Part shown: one piece after another, positions 26,345 through 35,882 of the stretch | How the letters are laid out: each line of letters begins with the position of its first letter | How positions within the stretch are numbered: the stretch's first letter is position 1 | From: Mariniradius saccharolyticus AK6 | GTDB lineage: Bacteria > Bacteroidota > Bacteroidia > Cytophagales > Cyclobacteriaceae | DNA length: 64,000 nucleotides | Direction: 5' to 3' | NCBI RefSeq assembly: GCF_000330725.2 | Contig: NZ_AMZY02000008.1 | Location: 62,001 to 126,000 of the forward strand | The notes under the pieces: model-generated | The model's input: the letters and a program-made list of their open reading frames with translations, nothing else | Databases searched by the model: none | What the model was told of the DNA's origin: nothing | Program-made: the position numbers and the translations under genes

Positions 26345-29300
26345 TGGCTGTACTTAACTCCACCCAACGAAGCGCTTTGGAGAAAGCTATCAATCAGGCT
26401 AGAAAAAGCGCTGAGAAAGGCGCTATCAATGCCCTCAAATCCCTGGCTGTAGATCAAGCGGAGCCTTTCGGACACATGAGTGCTGAGCAGCGGATCTTAA
26501 GAAACAGACTGAGGCAAAAAGGAAGACTTCTGGGAGATACACTGGAGCAAACAGGAACACAATCCCTCCACAAGATATCCTATGAACTGGCCTATGAGAC
26601 CTGGCATAAGATGCTTTTCGCGAAGTTTCTGGAGGTCAATCACCTCCTGATGCACCCAGATCTAGTGGCCGTAACCCTTTCTGATTGTGAGGAACTGGCA
26701 GCCGAAGAAGGTCATGCCAACAAGTGGGAAACCGCCATGCACTATGCCTCCCTGATGCTTCCTGCCATCTTCAGACCCAGTGACCCGGTGATGCAGGTTC
26801 ACTTTGCCAGCAATGACCGGATCGAGCTGGAAGAGATCATCGTCTCCATCGAGGACAGCATCTTCCAAGCAGAGGATTCCTTGGGATGGGTGTATCAGTA
26901 CTGGCAAAGTGAGGAGAAAAAGAGGATTGAAGAAGAAGAGAAAAGTGGTCAAAAAATAGATGGGGAAAGGCTTCCAGCAAAAACCCAACTCTTCACAGAA
27001 GACTACATGGTAGAATTCTTAATTGACAACTCCATCGGAGCTTGGTGGGTCAGCAGAAATCCTGGTGTAGAGCCTCCGGTGAAATTTGAATACCTCCGTC
27101 GCCTAGAAGATGGCACTCCTGCAGCAGGAAAATTCGAAGGATGGCCAGATAAGACTGCGCTACTCACTTGCCTGGATCCATGCATGGGTTCGGGACACTT
27201 TGTGGTATCACTCTTCTTGGTCTTGGTCAAGCTGCGCATGCAGGAGGAAAAACTAAGCAAAGACGAAGCGACTGATCGGGTAATCAAGGAAAACCTCCAC
27301 GGACTGGAAATCGACCCTCGTTGTACCCAAATCGCAGCCTTTAACCTTGCCCTTACCGCATGGAAGTTCTGCGGGCATTACAAGGAACTACCCGAGATGA
27401 ACCTAGCCTGTAGCGGAATCGCACCAAAGGGCAAAGAAGAGGATTGGGTAAAGTTAGTAGGAAAGGTACATCGCGATGATCAAGTCCGAATGGAAAATGG
27501 AATGCGGCAACTTTACCGCCATTTCCAATTGGCTCCTGAATTGGGTTCACTGCTGAACCCAAATATAATTAGACCAGACCTTCAAACAGCTGGATTCGAA
27601 TTACTTAAACCTGTTTTAGAAAAAGCATTAGAATCTGAATCGGATTATGAACAGCTTGAAAGAGGTGTTATGGCTGCCGGAATTACAAAAGCTGGACAAT
27701 TGCTCGCTAACCGATATACTCTACAGATAACCAATGTGCCATATTTAAGCCGCAGCAAACAGGATGAAAAAATGGCTGATTACCTAGAAAAATTCTTTTC
27801 AGAATCAAAAAGTGATTTAGCAACTGTCTTTTTGGAAAAAATGATCAGCTCTAATTGTCTGGGGGGATCAACTTGTGTTGTTATGCCTCAGAATTGGCTA
27901 TTTACTACACCTTACAAAAAAATTCGGAAAAAGCTATTGGAATCAAAATCATGGAATCTCTTGGCTAAATTAGGCTCAAAGGCCTTTCAAACTCCAATGT
28001 GGGATTTTAATGTATTACTTCTTACTATAACGAATTTATCTCCTTCCCAACATCATAAATTTAATGGATTAGACGTTTCATCTTACCTAAAACCTGATTT
28101 AAAAGACACTGAACTAAAGACTGTCAAAATATCTCAAGTACTTCAGATTAATCAAAAAAACAATCCTGACTACAGAGTAATTCTAGAATCATTTCTAGAG
28201 AAAACCCTTTTAAGTGATTATAGCAATCATAGCTTAGGAGTGTCTTCTGGGGATTCCATAAGATTTTACAAAAAGATTTGGGAGATCTTCCCGTTGACTG
28301 AAGATTGGAGATTTATTCAAAGCACCGTTTCGAAAACCACATTTTTTGATGGTTGTGATAACATAATTCTATGGGAAAATGGAAATGGTGAGTTATATAA
28401 ATTCGTCGTAAGCAAAATAGGTAAAGAAAGGGCTGGGTCTTGGTTAAGAGGACACAATGCTTGGGGAAAACCTGGCGTATTAGTTAGTTCAATGAGCAAA
28501 TTACCTGTATGCCGCTACTTAGGTGGACTTTTCGATGAAAACACTGTTGTTATAACTCCGAAAGATACATCAAATTTAGAGGGCATTTGGTCTTTTTGTT
28601 CTTCAATTGAATTTTCCAAGGAAGTGCGAAAAGGGAACCAAAAATTGAATGTAAGAGGCGATTTGATCAAGATCCCATTTAATATTGAAGAATGGAATAA
28701 TTTCGCAGACACCAACTATCCAATAGGTCTTCCAGATCCATATTCAGACGACCCAACCCAATGGCTATTCCATGGCCATCCGTTTTTCGGGGAAAACTCC
28801 TTGCAAGTTGCTCTCGCTCGAATGTTGGGATATCGATGGCCAGCAGAGTCGGATCCAGAAATGGAATTGGACCCAAGGGCAAGAGAATTTATCCAAGAGA
28901 TTCAGGCATTTGATCACCTCAGTGATGCCGATGGAATCTTCTGTATACCCTCTGTGAATGGGGAAGCAGCTGGGGTAGATCGACTCCGGGATTACATTCA
29001 GACCGTTTGGGGCAAGGAATACGGAATTGACACGATCAGCAAGCTACTGGAACAGGAAGGTGCAAGTGCTAAGAACTTGGAAGCCTGGCTGCGGGATGAG
29101 TTTTTTGCTCAACACTGCAAGGTATTTAACAACCGTCCTTTTATCTGGCATATCTGGGACGGTCGCAAAGACGGCTTCTCTGTCTTGGTCAATTACCACA
29201 AGTTGACCAAGAGCAACCTGTCCAAGTTGATCTACACCTACCTCGGTGACTGGATTCGCATGTGCGAGGCCAAGAAGAAGTCCGGGGAAAGTGGTGCTGA

Positions 29301-29610
29301 CGGTTTGCTCAGTGCAGCCTTGAAGCTGAAGGAATCACTGGAATTGATCCTGGAAGGGGAAAAGCCCTATGACATCTTTGTTCGCTGGAAGACCCTGGCA
29401 GAGCAGCCTATCGGTTGGGATCCTGACCTTAATGATGGAGTCCGCCTGAATATCCGTCCCTTTATGGAAGCGAATATTCTCCGCAAGAAACCCAATATCA
29501 AATGGGGCGTTGACCGCGGTAAAAACCCTCCCGGTGCACCTTGGGGAGAAGAACGCAATAATGACCTCCACTTGAGCTTGGAGGAGAAGAGGAAGGCGAG
29601 AACTGTTTAA
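26344..29610 (+). CDS. pglX: BREX adenine-specific DNA methyltransferase PglX
   Basis: A 1088-residue N6-adenine methyltransferase that marks host DNA in BREX. SAM-binding motif I is LDPCMGSGHFVVSL (near 276-290) and catalytic motif IV is TNVPYL (near 461-466), the NVPY variant common in type 1 PglX. The C-terminal third binds DNA and carries specificity. The stretch from about 27560 to 28740 is clearly A/T-richer and uses different codons from both flanks, as if the motif IV/target-recognition segment had been replaced by recombination. It is followed by a 25-base gap and the McrB gene rather than pglZ. Confidence 0.95.
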   Translation: MAVLNSTQRSALEKAINQARKSAEKGAINALKSLAVDQAEPFGHMSAEQRILRNRLRQKGRLLGDTLEQTGTQSLHKISYELAYETWHKMLFAKFLEVNHLLMHPDLVAVTLSDCEELAAEEGHANKWETAMHYASLMLPAIFRPSDPVMQVHFASNDRIELEEIIVSIEDSIFQAEDSLGWVYQYWQSEEKKRIEEEEKSGQKIDGERLPAKTQLFTEDYMVEFLIDNSIGAWWVSRNPGVEPPVKFEYLRRLEDGTPAAGKFEGWPDKTALLTCLDPCMGSGHFVVSLFLVLVKLRMQEEKLSKDEATDRVIKENLHGLEIDPRCTQIAAFNLALTAWKFCGHYKELPEMNLACSGIAPKGKEEDWVKLVGKVHRDDQVRMENGMRQLYRHFQLAPELGSLLNPNIIRPDLQTAGFELLKPVLEKALESESDYEQLERGVMAAGITKAGQLLANRYTLQITNVPYLSRSKQDEKMADYLEKFFSESKSDLATVFLEKMISSNCLGGSTCVVMPQNWLFTTPYKKIRKKLLESKSWNLLAKLGSKAFQTPMWDFNVLLLTITNLSPSQHHKFNGLDVSSYLKPDLKDTELKTVKISQVLQINQKNNPDYRVILESFLEKTLLSDYSNHSLGVSSGDSIRFYKKIWEIFPLTEDWRFIQSTVSKTTFFDGCDNIILWENGNGELYKFVVSKIGKERAGSWLRGHNAWGKPGVLVSSMSKLPVCRYLGGLFDENTVVITPKDTSNLEGIWSFCSSIEFSKEVRKGNQKLNVRGDLIKIPFNIEEWNNFADTNYPIGLPDPYSDDPTQWLFHGHPFFGENSLQVALARMLGYRWPAESDPEMELDPRAREFIQEIQAFDHLSDADGIFCIPSVNGEAAGVDRLRDYIQTVWGKEYGIDTISKLLEQEGASAKNLEAWLRDEFFAQHCKVFNNRPFIWHIWDGRKDGFSVLVNYHKLTKSNLSKLIYTYLGDWIRMCEAKKKSGESGADGLLSAALKLKESLELILEGEKPYDIFVRWKTLAEQPIGWDPDLNDGVRLNIRPFMEANILRKKPNIKWGVDRGKNPPGAPWGEERNNDLHLSLEEKRKARTV

Positions 29611-29635
29611 TAGTTGACTAAAACCATGTTTTATT

Positions 29636-32269
29636 ATGAAAAATACAGACCATTTTTTCGAAGTTTTTAATAACTACAAAACCACTGAAACCTACAAAGA
29701 AAGGGAAGGACAAAAGGCAATTATTCCGATCTTCAGACAAATTTTGTCGGAGGCATTAACTATTGTTCCATTTACAAATCAAATCCTTACAGACTTGATT
29801 CAGATATTCAAGTACAATTGTTCGGACGAAACCTTTGACAAGAAGCTTGAAGCCCTTGTTCTGGATGAAGGAAAGAGGAAAGCTATCTTGGATGCAGCCA
29901 CCGAGCATTATGTTCATGGATTTACGAATGCGGGTAAAACCGGTATTGTTGGGTTGACCGATCAAGAACTTCAGACGGTCCAGGAATTTCTTCTTAATGC
30001 TTTCAAAGTCAAATCAGTAGCACAAGCCAAACAATTGGTACGAGAGTATGAGGGTAAGAATGTTCCAAAAGTAAAAAGAGGGGTTTATTCCCCCTGGCTA
30101 TTTTACATCAATCCTTCGCTGTTCCCTATTTTCAATAATTCCTATAAAAACTTTATCGAATGGTATGGTCTACCAAATGATTATGAAGGAATCATAGAGC
30201 CACTCCATAAGCTTAAATCACTGGTTGGAGAATCGGATTTTAGCCATATTGATCAGGTCGCCCATGCCTTCACTTCGGACGGAAAACTATTCCTGCCAAA
30301 TACCTTGAACTTGAATGGTCGAAGTATCTATAAGATATCCCATGGTTCATTGATTTTCGACAAGAAATTTAACAACGAGGCTCTCATCAAAGTTGTCAAC
30401 GAAAACAATTGGATAACTCTTAGTAGATATACAAGTAAGGGGCAAGGGGAAAAGTTTGCAAACGAACTCAAAATTGGAGACTATGTATACCTCTGTTATG
30501 GAGGAAATATTATCAAATGGGTAGGCAGGGTAAAATCAGGTGTCAAGGAGTTTGATGAATCAGTAGCAAATCTTTTTGGCTCCGACAAAGGGGATTGGTT
30601 TTACAGAGAAGTAGAGCCACTTTATTTCCCCAAACAAGAAAGCCTTATAGGGTTAAAAGATGAAAAGTCACAGATTATGCCCAGTGGCTATTCCACCTTC
30701 AAAAAAATAAACCCATCACAACTGGATTCAATAAATAAACTTCTTTTCCTCCCCTACTTCAATCTTACGGTGGTAGAAGACAGCACTACAGATGAAATAG
30801 AAGAAGAATTCGAAAACGAAATTGAGGAAATGGAAGAAAAACCCACAAGCAATCACCCGCTAAACTTGATTTTGTTTGGTCCTCCGGGAACAGGCAAGAC
30901 CTATTCTACGATAGATATTTCCTTAAAAATTGTCGATGGCAAAGTGCCTGATTCAAGAATTGAGGCAAAAAAGAGGTTTGCGGCATTACAGACCCAAAAA
31001 AGGGTATTTTTCAATACTTTCCATCAAAATATGTCTTACGAGGATTTTATAGAGGGTATCAAACCTGTGCAGGCAGAAGATGAGGATTCCTTTCTAAAAT
31101 ATGAGGTCCAAGATGGATTGTTCATGCAGGCCTGTGTGGAAGCGACATACAATTTCTACATCAAGAACAACAAGTCAGACCAAATGGTAGAGCAATTAAT
31201 GGACTTTAATGCTTTGTACGATTTGCTATTTGATGAGGTATCCGGAGGAAGGGTAAAAGAGATTAAAACTGTTTCCAATGCTATTTTAGAAATTAGCGTT
31301 ACTGCTCAGGGAAATTTCGCAATTATTCACAAAGGAAGGGAAAGACCTTACACTGTATCCAAAGAAAGACTTTCAAAAATTTACGAAGTATATCCAGATC
31401 CTGATGCAATGAACAATATTCATGAGTGTATCAGAGGCGTAATTGGAGGAAGCAACTCTACAGCATATTGGGCTGTTTTGAATCAGATTTCGAGTTATAG
31501 AGACAAGAACCGATCGCAGTCAAATTTCAATGCTAAAACGCTTACCTACGGAGACAAAAAGAAAATAGTCCAAAGTATATGGGAAAAACGCTCAACAGAA
31601 GTTGTGAACAATGACCAATCTGAACCATTTGTTTTTATTATTGACGAGATTAATCGAGGCAATGTCTCACAGATTTTTGGAGAACTAATTACCTTGATTG
31701 AATCTGACAAAAGAATTGGGAAAGACGAGGTGATATTTGTGGATCTCCCCTACTCCAAGAGTGCCTTTGCCGTCCCGCCTAATTTGTTCATCGTCGGGAC
31801 TATGAATACAGCAGACCGAAGTGTGGAAGCCTTAGATACAGCCTTAAGGAGAAGGTTTTCATTCAAAGCGATGCTCCCGGAGCCTGAGAAACTTTCAAAA
31901 GATTGTGAGGGAATTGATTTGGAGATACTTCTAAAGACTATCAACAAAAGACTTGAAATCTTAAAAGATCCTGACCACACCATTGGACATGCCTGGTTAT
32001 GGGATATCAGTAAGTTTGAGGATTTAAAAAAGGTGTATGCTGATAAAGTCCTCCCACTGCTTCAGGAGTTCTTTTACAATGATTATGAGAAGCTTGGTCT
32101 TGTCTTGGGAGATGCTTTTTTCCAGGAGCCACAACAAGTTTCCTCGAATCTCTTCGCGAAGTTTAGCCAGGGCAATGGACTTGCCAGCCAATACGAGTCA
32201 GTGGTTAAATACAAATTGAAGTCAATAGATAATTTGACTGTGGAAGATTTTCAATCCTTGTATAGCTGA
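29636..32269 (+). CDS. McrB-type GTPase/AAA+ subunit with N-terminal PUA/EVE-like region
   Basis: An 877-residue McrB-like motor. Walker A is FGPPGTGKT (414-422), then NTFHQNMSYEDF, Walker B FIIDEINRGNVSQIFGEL, the McrB signature TMNTADRS, and the arginine-rich TALRRRFSF. Upstream of the motor, about 255-330 (GDYVYLCYGGNIIKWVGRV) resembles an EVE/PUA-like modified-base reader; an acidic linker (EEEFENEIEEMEE) joins the two. McrB uses GTP to translocate and activate McrC on modified DNA. It sits inside the BREX operon, 25 bases after pglX and 10 before McrC, and is A/T-richer than brxC and pglZ, suggesting separate acquisition. Confidence 0.9.
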   Translation: MKNTDHFFEVFNNYKTTETYKEREGQKAIIPIFRQILSEALTIVPFTNQILTDLIQIFKYNCSDETFDKKLEALVLDEGKRKAILDAATEHYVHGFTNAGKTGIVGLTDQELQTVQEFLLNAFKVKSVAQAKQLVREYEGKNVPKVKRGVYSPWLFYINPSLFPIFNNSYKNFIEWYGLPNDYEGIIEPLHKLKSLVGESDFSHIDQVAHAFTSDGKLFLPNTLNLNGRSIYKISHGSLIFDKKFNNEALIKVVNENNWITLSRYTSKGQGEKFANELKIGDYVYLCYGGNIIKWVGRVKSGVKEFDESVANLFGSDKGDWFYREVEPLYFPKQESLIGLKDEKSQIMPSGYSTFKKINPSQLDSINKLLFLPYFNLTVVEDSTTDEIEEEFENEIEEMEEKPTSNHPLNLILFGPPGTGKTYSTIDISLKIVDGKVPDSRIEAKKRFAALQTQKRVFFNTFHQNMSYEDFIEGIKPVQAEDEDSFLKYEVQDGLFMQACVEATYNFYIKNNKSDQMVEQLMDFNALYDLLFDEVSGGRVKEIKTVSNAILEISVTAQGNFAIIHKGRERPYTVSKERLSKIYEVYPDPDAMNNIHECIRGVIGGSNSTAYWAVLNQISSYRDKNRSQSNFNAKTLTYGDKKKIVQSIWEKRSTEVVNNDQSEPFVFIIDEINRGNVSQIFGELITLIESDKRIGKDEVIFVDLPYSKSAFAVPPNLFIVGTMNTADRSVEALDTALRRRFSFKAMLPEPEKLSKDCEGIDLEILLKTINKRLEILKDPDHTIGHAWLWDISKFEDLKKVYADKVLPLLQEFFYNDYEKLGLVLGDAFFQEPQQVSSNLFAKFSQGNGLASQYESVVKYKLKSIDNLTVEDFQSLYS

Positions 32270-32279
32270 TTTTCTACCC

Positions 32280-33578
32280 ATGAAGGATTGTACCAAACCC
32301 ATTCAAGTATTTGAATATGGTTCCCTCCAAATAGGCGAAGACACCTGTTTCAAAAAGAAACATTGGGAAATGTTGGGCTGGTACAACGAAACCCATGGAG
32401 GAAGGTATTTTTCCCTTACACCCAAGGGCGTTCGCTTCAACCAATATGTTGGAGTGATCCAAGCAGGTGATCTTGTGATAGAGATACTTCCTAAAGTGGG
32501 AAAGCAGGCAGCAGATTCGGAAAAATCCATCTGGAGGAATGTGCTGCTGGATATGCTCTCCCAGTGCCACTGGATGCACGTCCATGCCAATGAAAAGGCC
32601 TATTTGAAATTTCGGGCCAACAGCATATTGGAAGCCTATTTGGAGCTCTTTGTCAATGAATGCGAGACATTGCTGAGAGCAGGGTTGGTCAAAAAGTACC
32701 GATTTCAAGAAAAGAACTGCAAGGCCTTGAAAGGCAAGTTGATCTTTGGAAAAAACATCCAATACAACCTGGTGCATCAGGAAAATTTCTATACCCGGCA
32801 CCAAGTCTTTGACCAAGATCATCTTCTCAACCAAATACTGCTGAAAGCCCTGAAGCTCGTTGCGACGATCAGCAGTTCTCCTTTTCTAAGAGACCGGGTG
32901 CAAAGCTTGCTTCTGAATTTTCCTGAACTCAGTGATCTCAAAGTGACTGCGGCCACCTTTGAGCGGATTCAGCTGAACCGAAAAACAGAGTCCTATGCAG
33001 AGGCTTTGGAGATTGCAGCGATGCTGCTACTGAATTATAGACCTGATATCAGTGGAGGCCGGAATAACGTCCTGGCCATCCTGTTTGATATGAATGACCT
33101 GTGGGAGGAATACATTTTCCGGCAATTGGCTCGATACAAGAACAAGAAGTGGTCTTTGCACAACCAAAGTCAAAAAAGGATATGGCAGAGTGAATCCGAA
33201 AGAGCGTTTAAGGTGGTAAGGCCAGACTTGGTAATTTCGATGGATGGCTTCCATTCGATTATTATTGACACCAAATGGAAACTTCCTGATGGTGAATATC
33301 CTGGGGACAATGACCTGAAGCAGATGTTTGTGTATAATGAATTTTGGAAATGTAAATCAGCCCTACTCCTCTACCCGACCAATTCTTTTTCTAAACTTCC
33401 GGGGTTTAAACCTGGAAACTTTATAAATGGAAATGGTTTACTTCATCGCTGCGGAATGGTGACAGTTTCCGTTCTGGATGAATCTAATTCCAAACTGGAT
33501 CCAATGCTTGGTGAAAGATTGGTTAATTTTATCGAAGAAGAAATAAAACGATGTCCGAAAGATTATCAGATAAAGTAA
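32280..33578 (+). CDS. McrC-type PD-(D/E)xK restriction subunit
   Basis: A 432-residue nuclease partner of McrB. The N-terminal part (about 1-110) is the DUF2357-like McrB-contacting region with LTPKGVRFNQYVGVIQAGDL. The C-terminal nuclease core shows RPDLVISMDGFHSIIIDTKWK, that is the D...DxK of a PD-(D/E)xK fold, plus QMFVYNEFW. McrC cuts DNA carrying modified bases when driven by McrB. Its last 28 bases overlap the start of pglZ in another frame, so the pair is firmly inside the BREX transcription unit. Confidence 0.92.
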   Translation: MKDCTKPIQVFEYGSLQIGEDTCFKKKHWEMLGWYNETHGGRYFSLTPKGVRFNQYVGVIQAGDLVIEILPKVGKQAADSEKSIWRNVLLDMLSQCHWMHVHANEKAYLKFRANSILEAYLELFVNECETLLRAGLVKKYRFQEKNCKALKGKLIFGKNIQYNLVHQENFYTRHQVFDQDHLLNQILLKALKLVATISSSPFLRDRVQSLLLNFPELSDLKVTAATFERIQLNRKTESYAEALEIAAMLLLNYRPDISGGRNNVLAILFDMNDLWEEYIFRQLARYKNKKWSLHNQSQKRIWQSESERAFKVVRPDLVISMDGFHSIIIDTKWKLPDGEYPGDNDLKQMFVYNEFWKCKSALLLYPTNSFSKLPGFKPGNFINGNGLLHRCGMVTVSVLDESNSKLDPMLGERLVNFIEEEIKRCPKDYQIK

Positions 33579-35872
33579 TTCGCGCTCTTTCCTGGACTGC
33601 ACAGCATAACAGTAGCTTGATGGAGAAGCCGGAAGTCATCCTTTGGCCAGATCCTGAACGTGTCTGGGAAGAAGTTATTATCCTGCTTCAAGAAAAGCTT
33701 CCTGGGCTTTTGAATTATGGTAAGTTTCAACCTGAAAGAAAAACCGGACCTGCCATCTGGATCAAATGCATGGTAGCGAGGCTACTTCCTGAAGCCGACT
33801 GGGATGCTGAATCTACTCCGATCATCTATTTGCCGGGCGTTTCCAAAGCTGACCTGAGAAAAGTGGAAACAGCGGTCTTTGATCTTCAACCACTTTTGGA
33901 GTATCAATACACTGGAAATCTGTTTCTTCAGGAAAACGGAAAAGAATGGACGGTCACAGCTTTTGTTGAAAATTCCAATCAGGGCTTTGGTATCAAAGTC
34001 CAAAAGGATACCGCTACCAAAGTAGCTTTGAAAAAAGCACTACCCACGATCTTCAATCAGCCGGATCCGTTTCAGAATAAAACGCTCATCGACGCTCCTT
34101 TTTTGAACACCTTGGTCTTCCCTGAAATCAATGAAAGTATCCTCCAATGGATCAACCAAGGGGATGATTTTTTGATATCAATGGATTCTTCCAAACAGGT
34201 TGTTTTCAAAGAGCTTTGCAAGGCTCAATTTGACTTTGAACCCAATTTCAAAAACATCAAGGAAATAGCCTTAAAGCTGGGAAGCCAGATGGGAAACTGG
34301 AAAACTGTATGGCAGCTATATGCCAATAACCCACGAAAATATCCCAATGTAGAGGAGCGACTGCGGCAGGCGAAACCCGAGGACCTTGGTACAGGAATGT
34401 TTGCTTTGCCAACGGACAGTTGGCCCCAGTGTAACGATGTTGAAGAGGAAAAATTATATGAATCCCTAACAGCAGTATCCAAAAAGGACATCCGAACTGC
34501 AGAGTCAGAAATTCACAAACTTGACCAAATCCATCGAAGGCGAAAGTCTTGGATTTGGGCTGAACTGGATAAAACTCCCCTTGCATTTGCTCTTGGATAT
34601 CTGAGCAAACTTGTAGAAAAAAGCCAAGCATCCTTCGGAGGTTTCAGTCTGGAAGAACTCCAAAATTACTATGTAAATGAGGGCTTTGAAGTAGATCAGC
34701 TGATGCGAGGCGCGTTAAAGGCTGTGAAATCTTCTAGAGATAAGGACGCAGTCACCTCGGTCATTAATTTGTTTTACAAGCCGTGGCTTGAAGCGATTAC
34801 CAGTCGGTTTCAGAAACTGATTCAGGAGAATTCCGCGATTTTCACGGACCAACCAGTTGGAGAAGAAACGGAAGATTTTGTCTTGTTTGTGGACGCATTC
34901 CGATTTGAACTTGCCAAGGAATTTGTGTCGATACTGGCGCAAAAATCTTCAGGAATTAAAGTAAGCCTTGAGCCAACTTGGTCTGCCATTCCTTCTCTTA
35001 CTCCGACTGCCAAGCCAAAGGTATCCCCCATTGCCTCCGTGATCAGTGTAAACAGTGAATGCAAAGACTTCAGGCCTCAGTTGAAAAACACCAAAGACCT
35101 TTCCACTGCTGCATTTAGAGATATCTTGAAAACCAAAGGCTTCGAGTACGTGGCAAAGGTGTCAGATATTCAAGCTGGACAGCGGTATTGGATGGAGATT
35201 GGCGATATCGATACCAAAGGACATCAGGAGCAGTCCGGATTGGTGAAACGGGTTGAAGAATTGTTTGAATTGGTTCAGGAGACTGTGGAGGGAATCTTCG
35301 AAAAAGGATACCGAAGGATCAAGATTGTGACCGATCACGGATGGCTGCTTCTCCCGGGAGGACTACCCAAAACACAACTGAATGCCGACTTGACAGAAAC
35401 CCGTTGGGGGCGTTGTGCCTTGATGAAAGAAGGAGCCTTCACCCCTCTTCTTCACCTGCCCTGGAGATGGAATCCTTCTGTTTACATTGCCTACGCACCT
35501 GGAATCAGTTTCTTCAAGGTAAATGAAGAATATGCACATGGAGGAATTTCGATCCATGAATGCCTTATTCCGGAAATCATTCTTGAAAACCTATCTCAGC
35601 CAAAGAAGCTAGCCCTGATCACCAAAGTCAAGTGGACCAATCTGAAGTGCAATGTGGAAACGGAAAATGCACCGGACGGATACTGGATTGATGTCAGAAC
35701 CAAGGCAACGGACGAAAATTCATCGATTGTTATTTCAAAGAACCAAAGCATTTCGGAAAACAAAGGCCGAGTGATGGTCTCAGAAGATGCGGAAGGAAAT
35801 GCCGCGACTGTTTTGCTTCTCGACCTACAAGGAATTATCATTGACAAAATACTAACCACAGTAGGAGGCTAG
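33551..35872 (+). CDS. pglZ: BREX alkaline-phosphatase-fold protein PglZ
   Basis: A 773-residue PglZ, slightly shorter than the usual 820-870. The N-terminus carries the typical VILWPDPERVWEEVI. The metal-binding phosphatase-like motifs are LFVDAFRFELA (near 437-447) and IVTDHGWLLLPGG (near 593-605), followed by HGGISIHECLIPEI. PglZ is required for BREX exclusion and acts as a metal-dependent nuclease/phosphatase-fold partner of BrxB and PglX. The ATG overlaps the end of mcrC by 28 bases; no better downstream start exists before the conserved N-terminal motif. Confidence 0.93.
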   Translation: MSERLSDKVIRALSWTAQHNSSLMEKPEVILWPDPERVWEEVIILLQEKLPGLLNYGKFQPERKTGPAIWIKCMVARLLPEADWDAESTPIIYLPGVSKADLRKVETAVFDLQPLLEYQYTGNLFLQENGKEWTVTAFVENSNQGFGIKVQKDTATKVALKKALPTIFNQPDPFQNKTLIDAPFLNTLVFPEINESILQWINQGDDFLISMDSSKQVVFKELCKAQFDFEPNFKNIKEIALKLGSQMGNWKTVWQLYANNPRKYPNVEERLRQAKPEDLGTGMFALPTDSWPQCNDVEEEKLYESLTAVSKKDIRTAESEIHKLDQIHRRRKSWIWAELDKTPLAFALGYLSKLVEKSQASFGGFSLEELQNYYVNEGFEVDQLMRGALKAVKSSRDKDAVTSVINLFYKPWLEAITSRFQKLIQENSAIFTDQPVGEETEDFVLFVDAFRFELAKEFVSILAQKSSGIKVSLEPTWSAIPSLTPTAKPKVSPIASVISVNSECKDFRPQLKNTKDLSTAAFRDILKTKGFEYVAKVSDIQAGQRYWMEIGDIDTKGHQEQSGLVKRVEELFELVQETVEGIFEKGYRRIKIVTDHGWLLLPGGLPKTQLNADLTETRWGRCALMKEGAFTPLLHLPWRWNPSVYIAYAPGISFFKVNEEYAHGGISIHECLIPEIILENLSQPKKLALITKVKWTNLKCNVETENAPDGYWIDVRTKATDENSSIVISKNQSISENKGRVMVSEDAEGNAATVLLLDLQGIIIDKILTTVGG

Positions 35873-35882
35873 GAAATTCACT

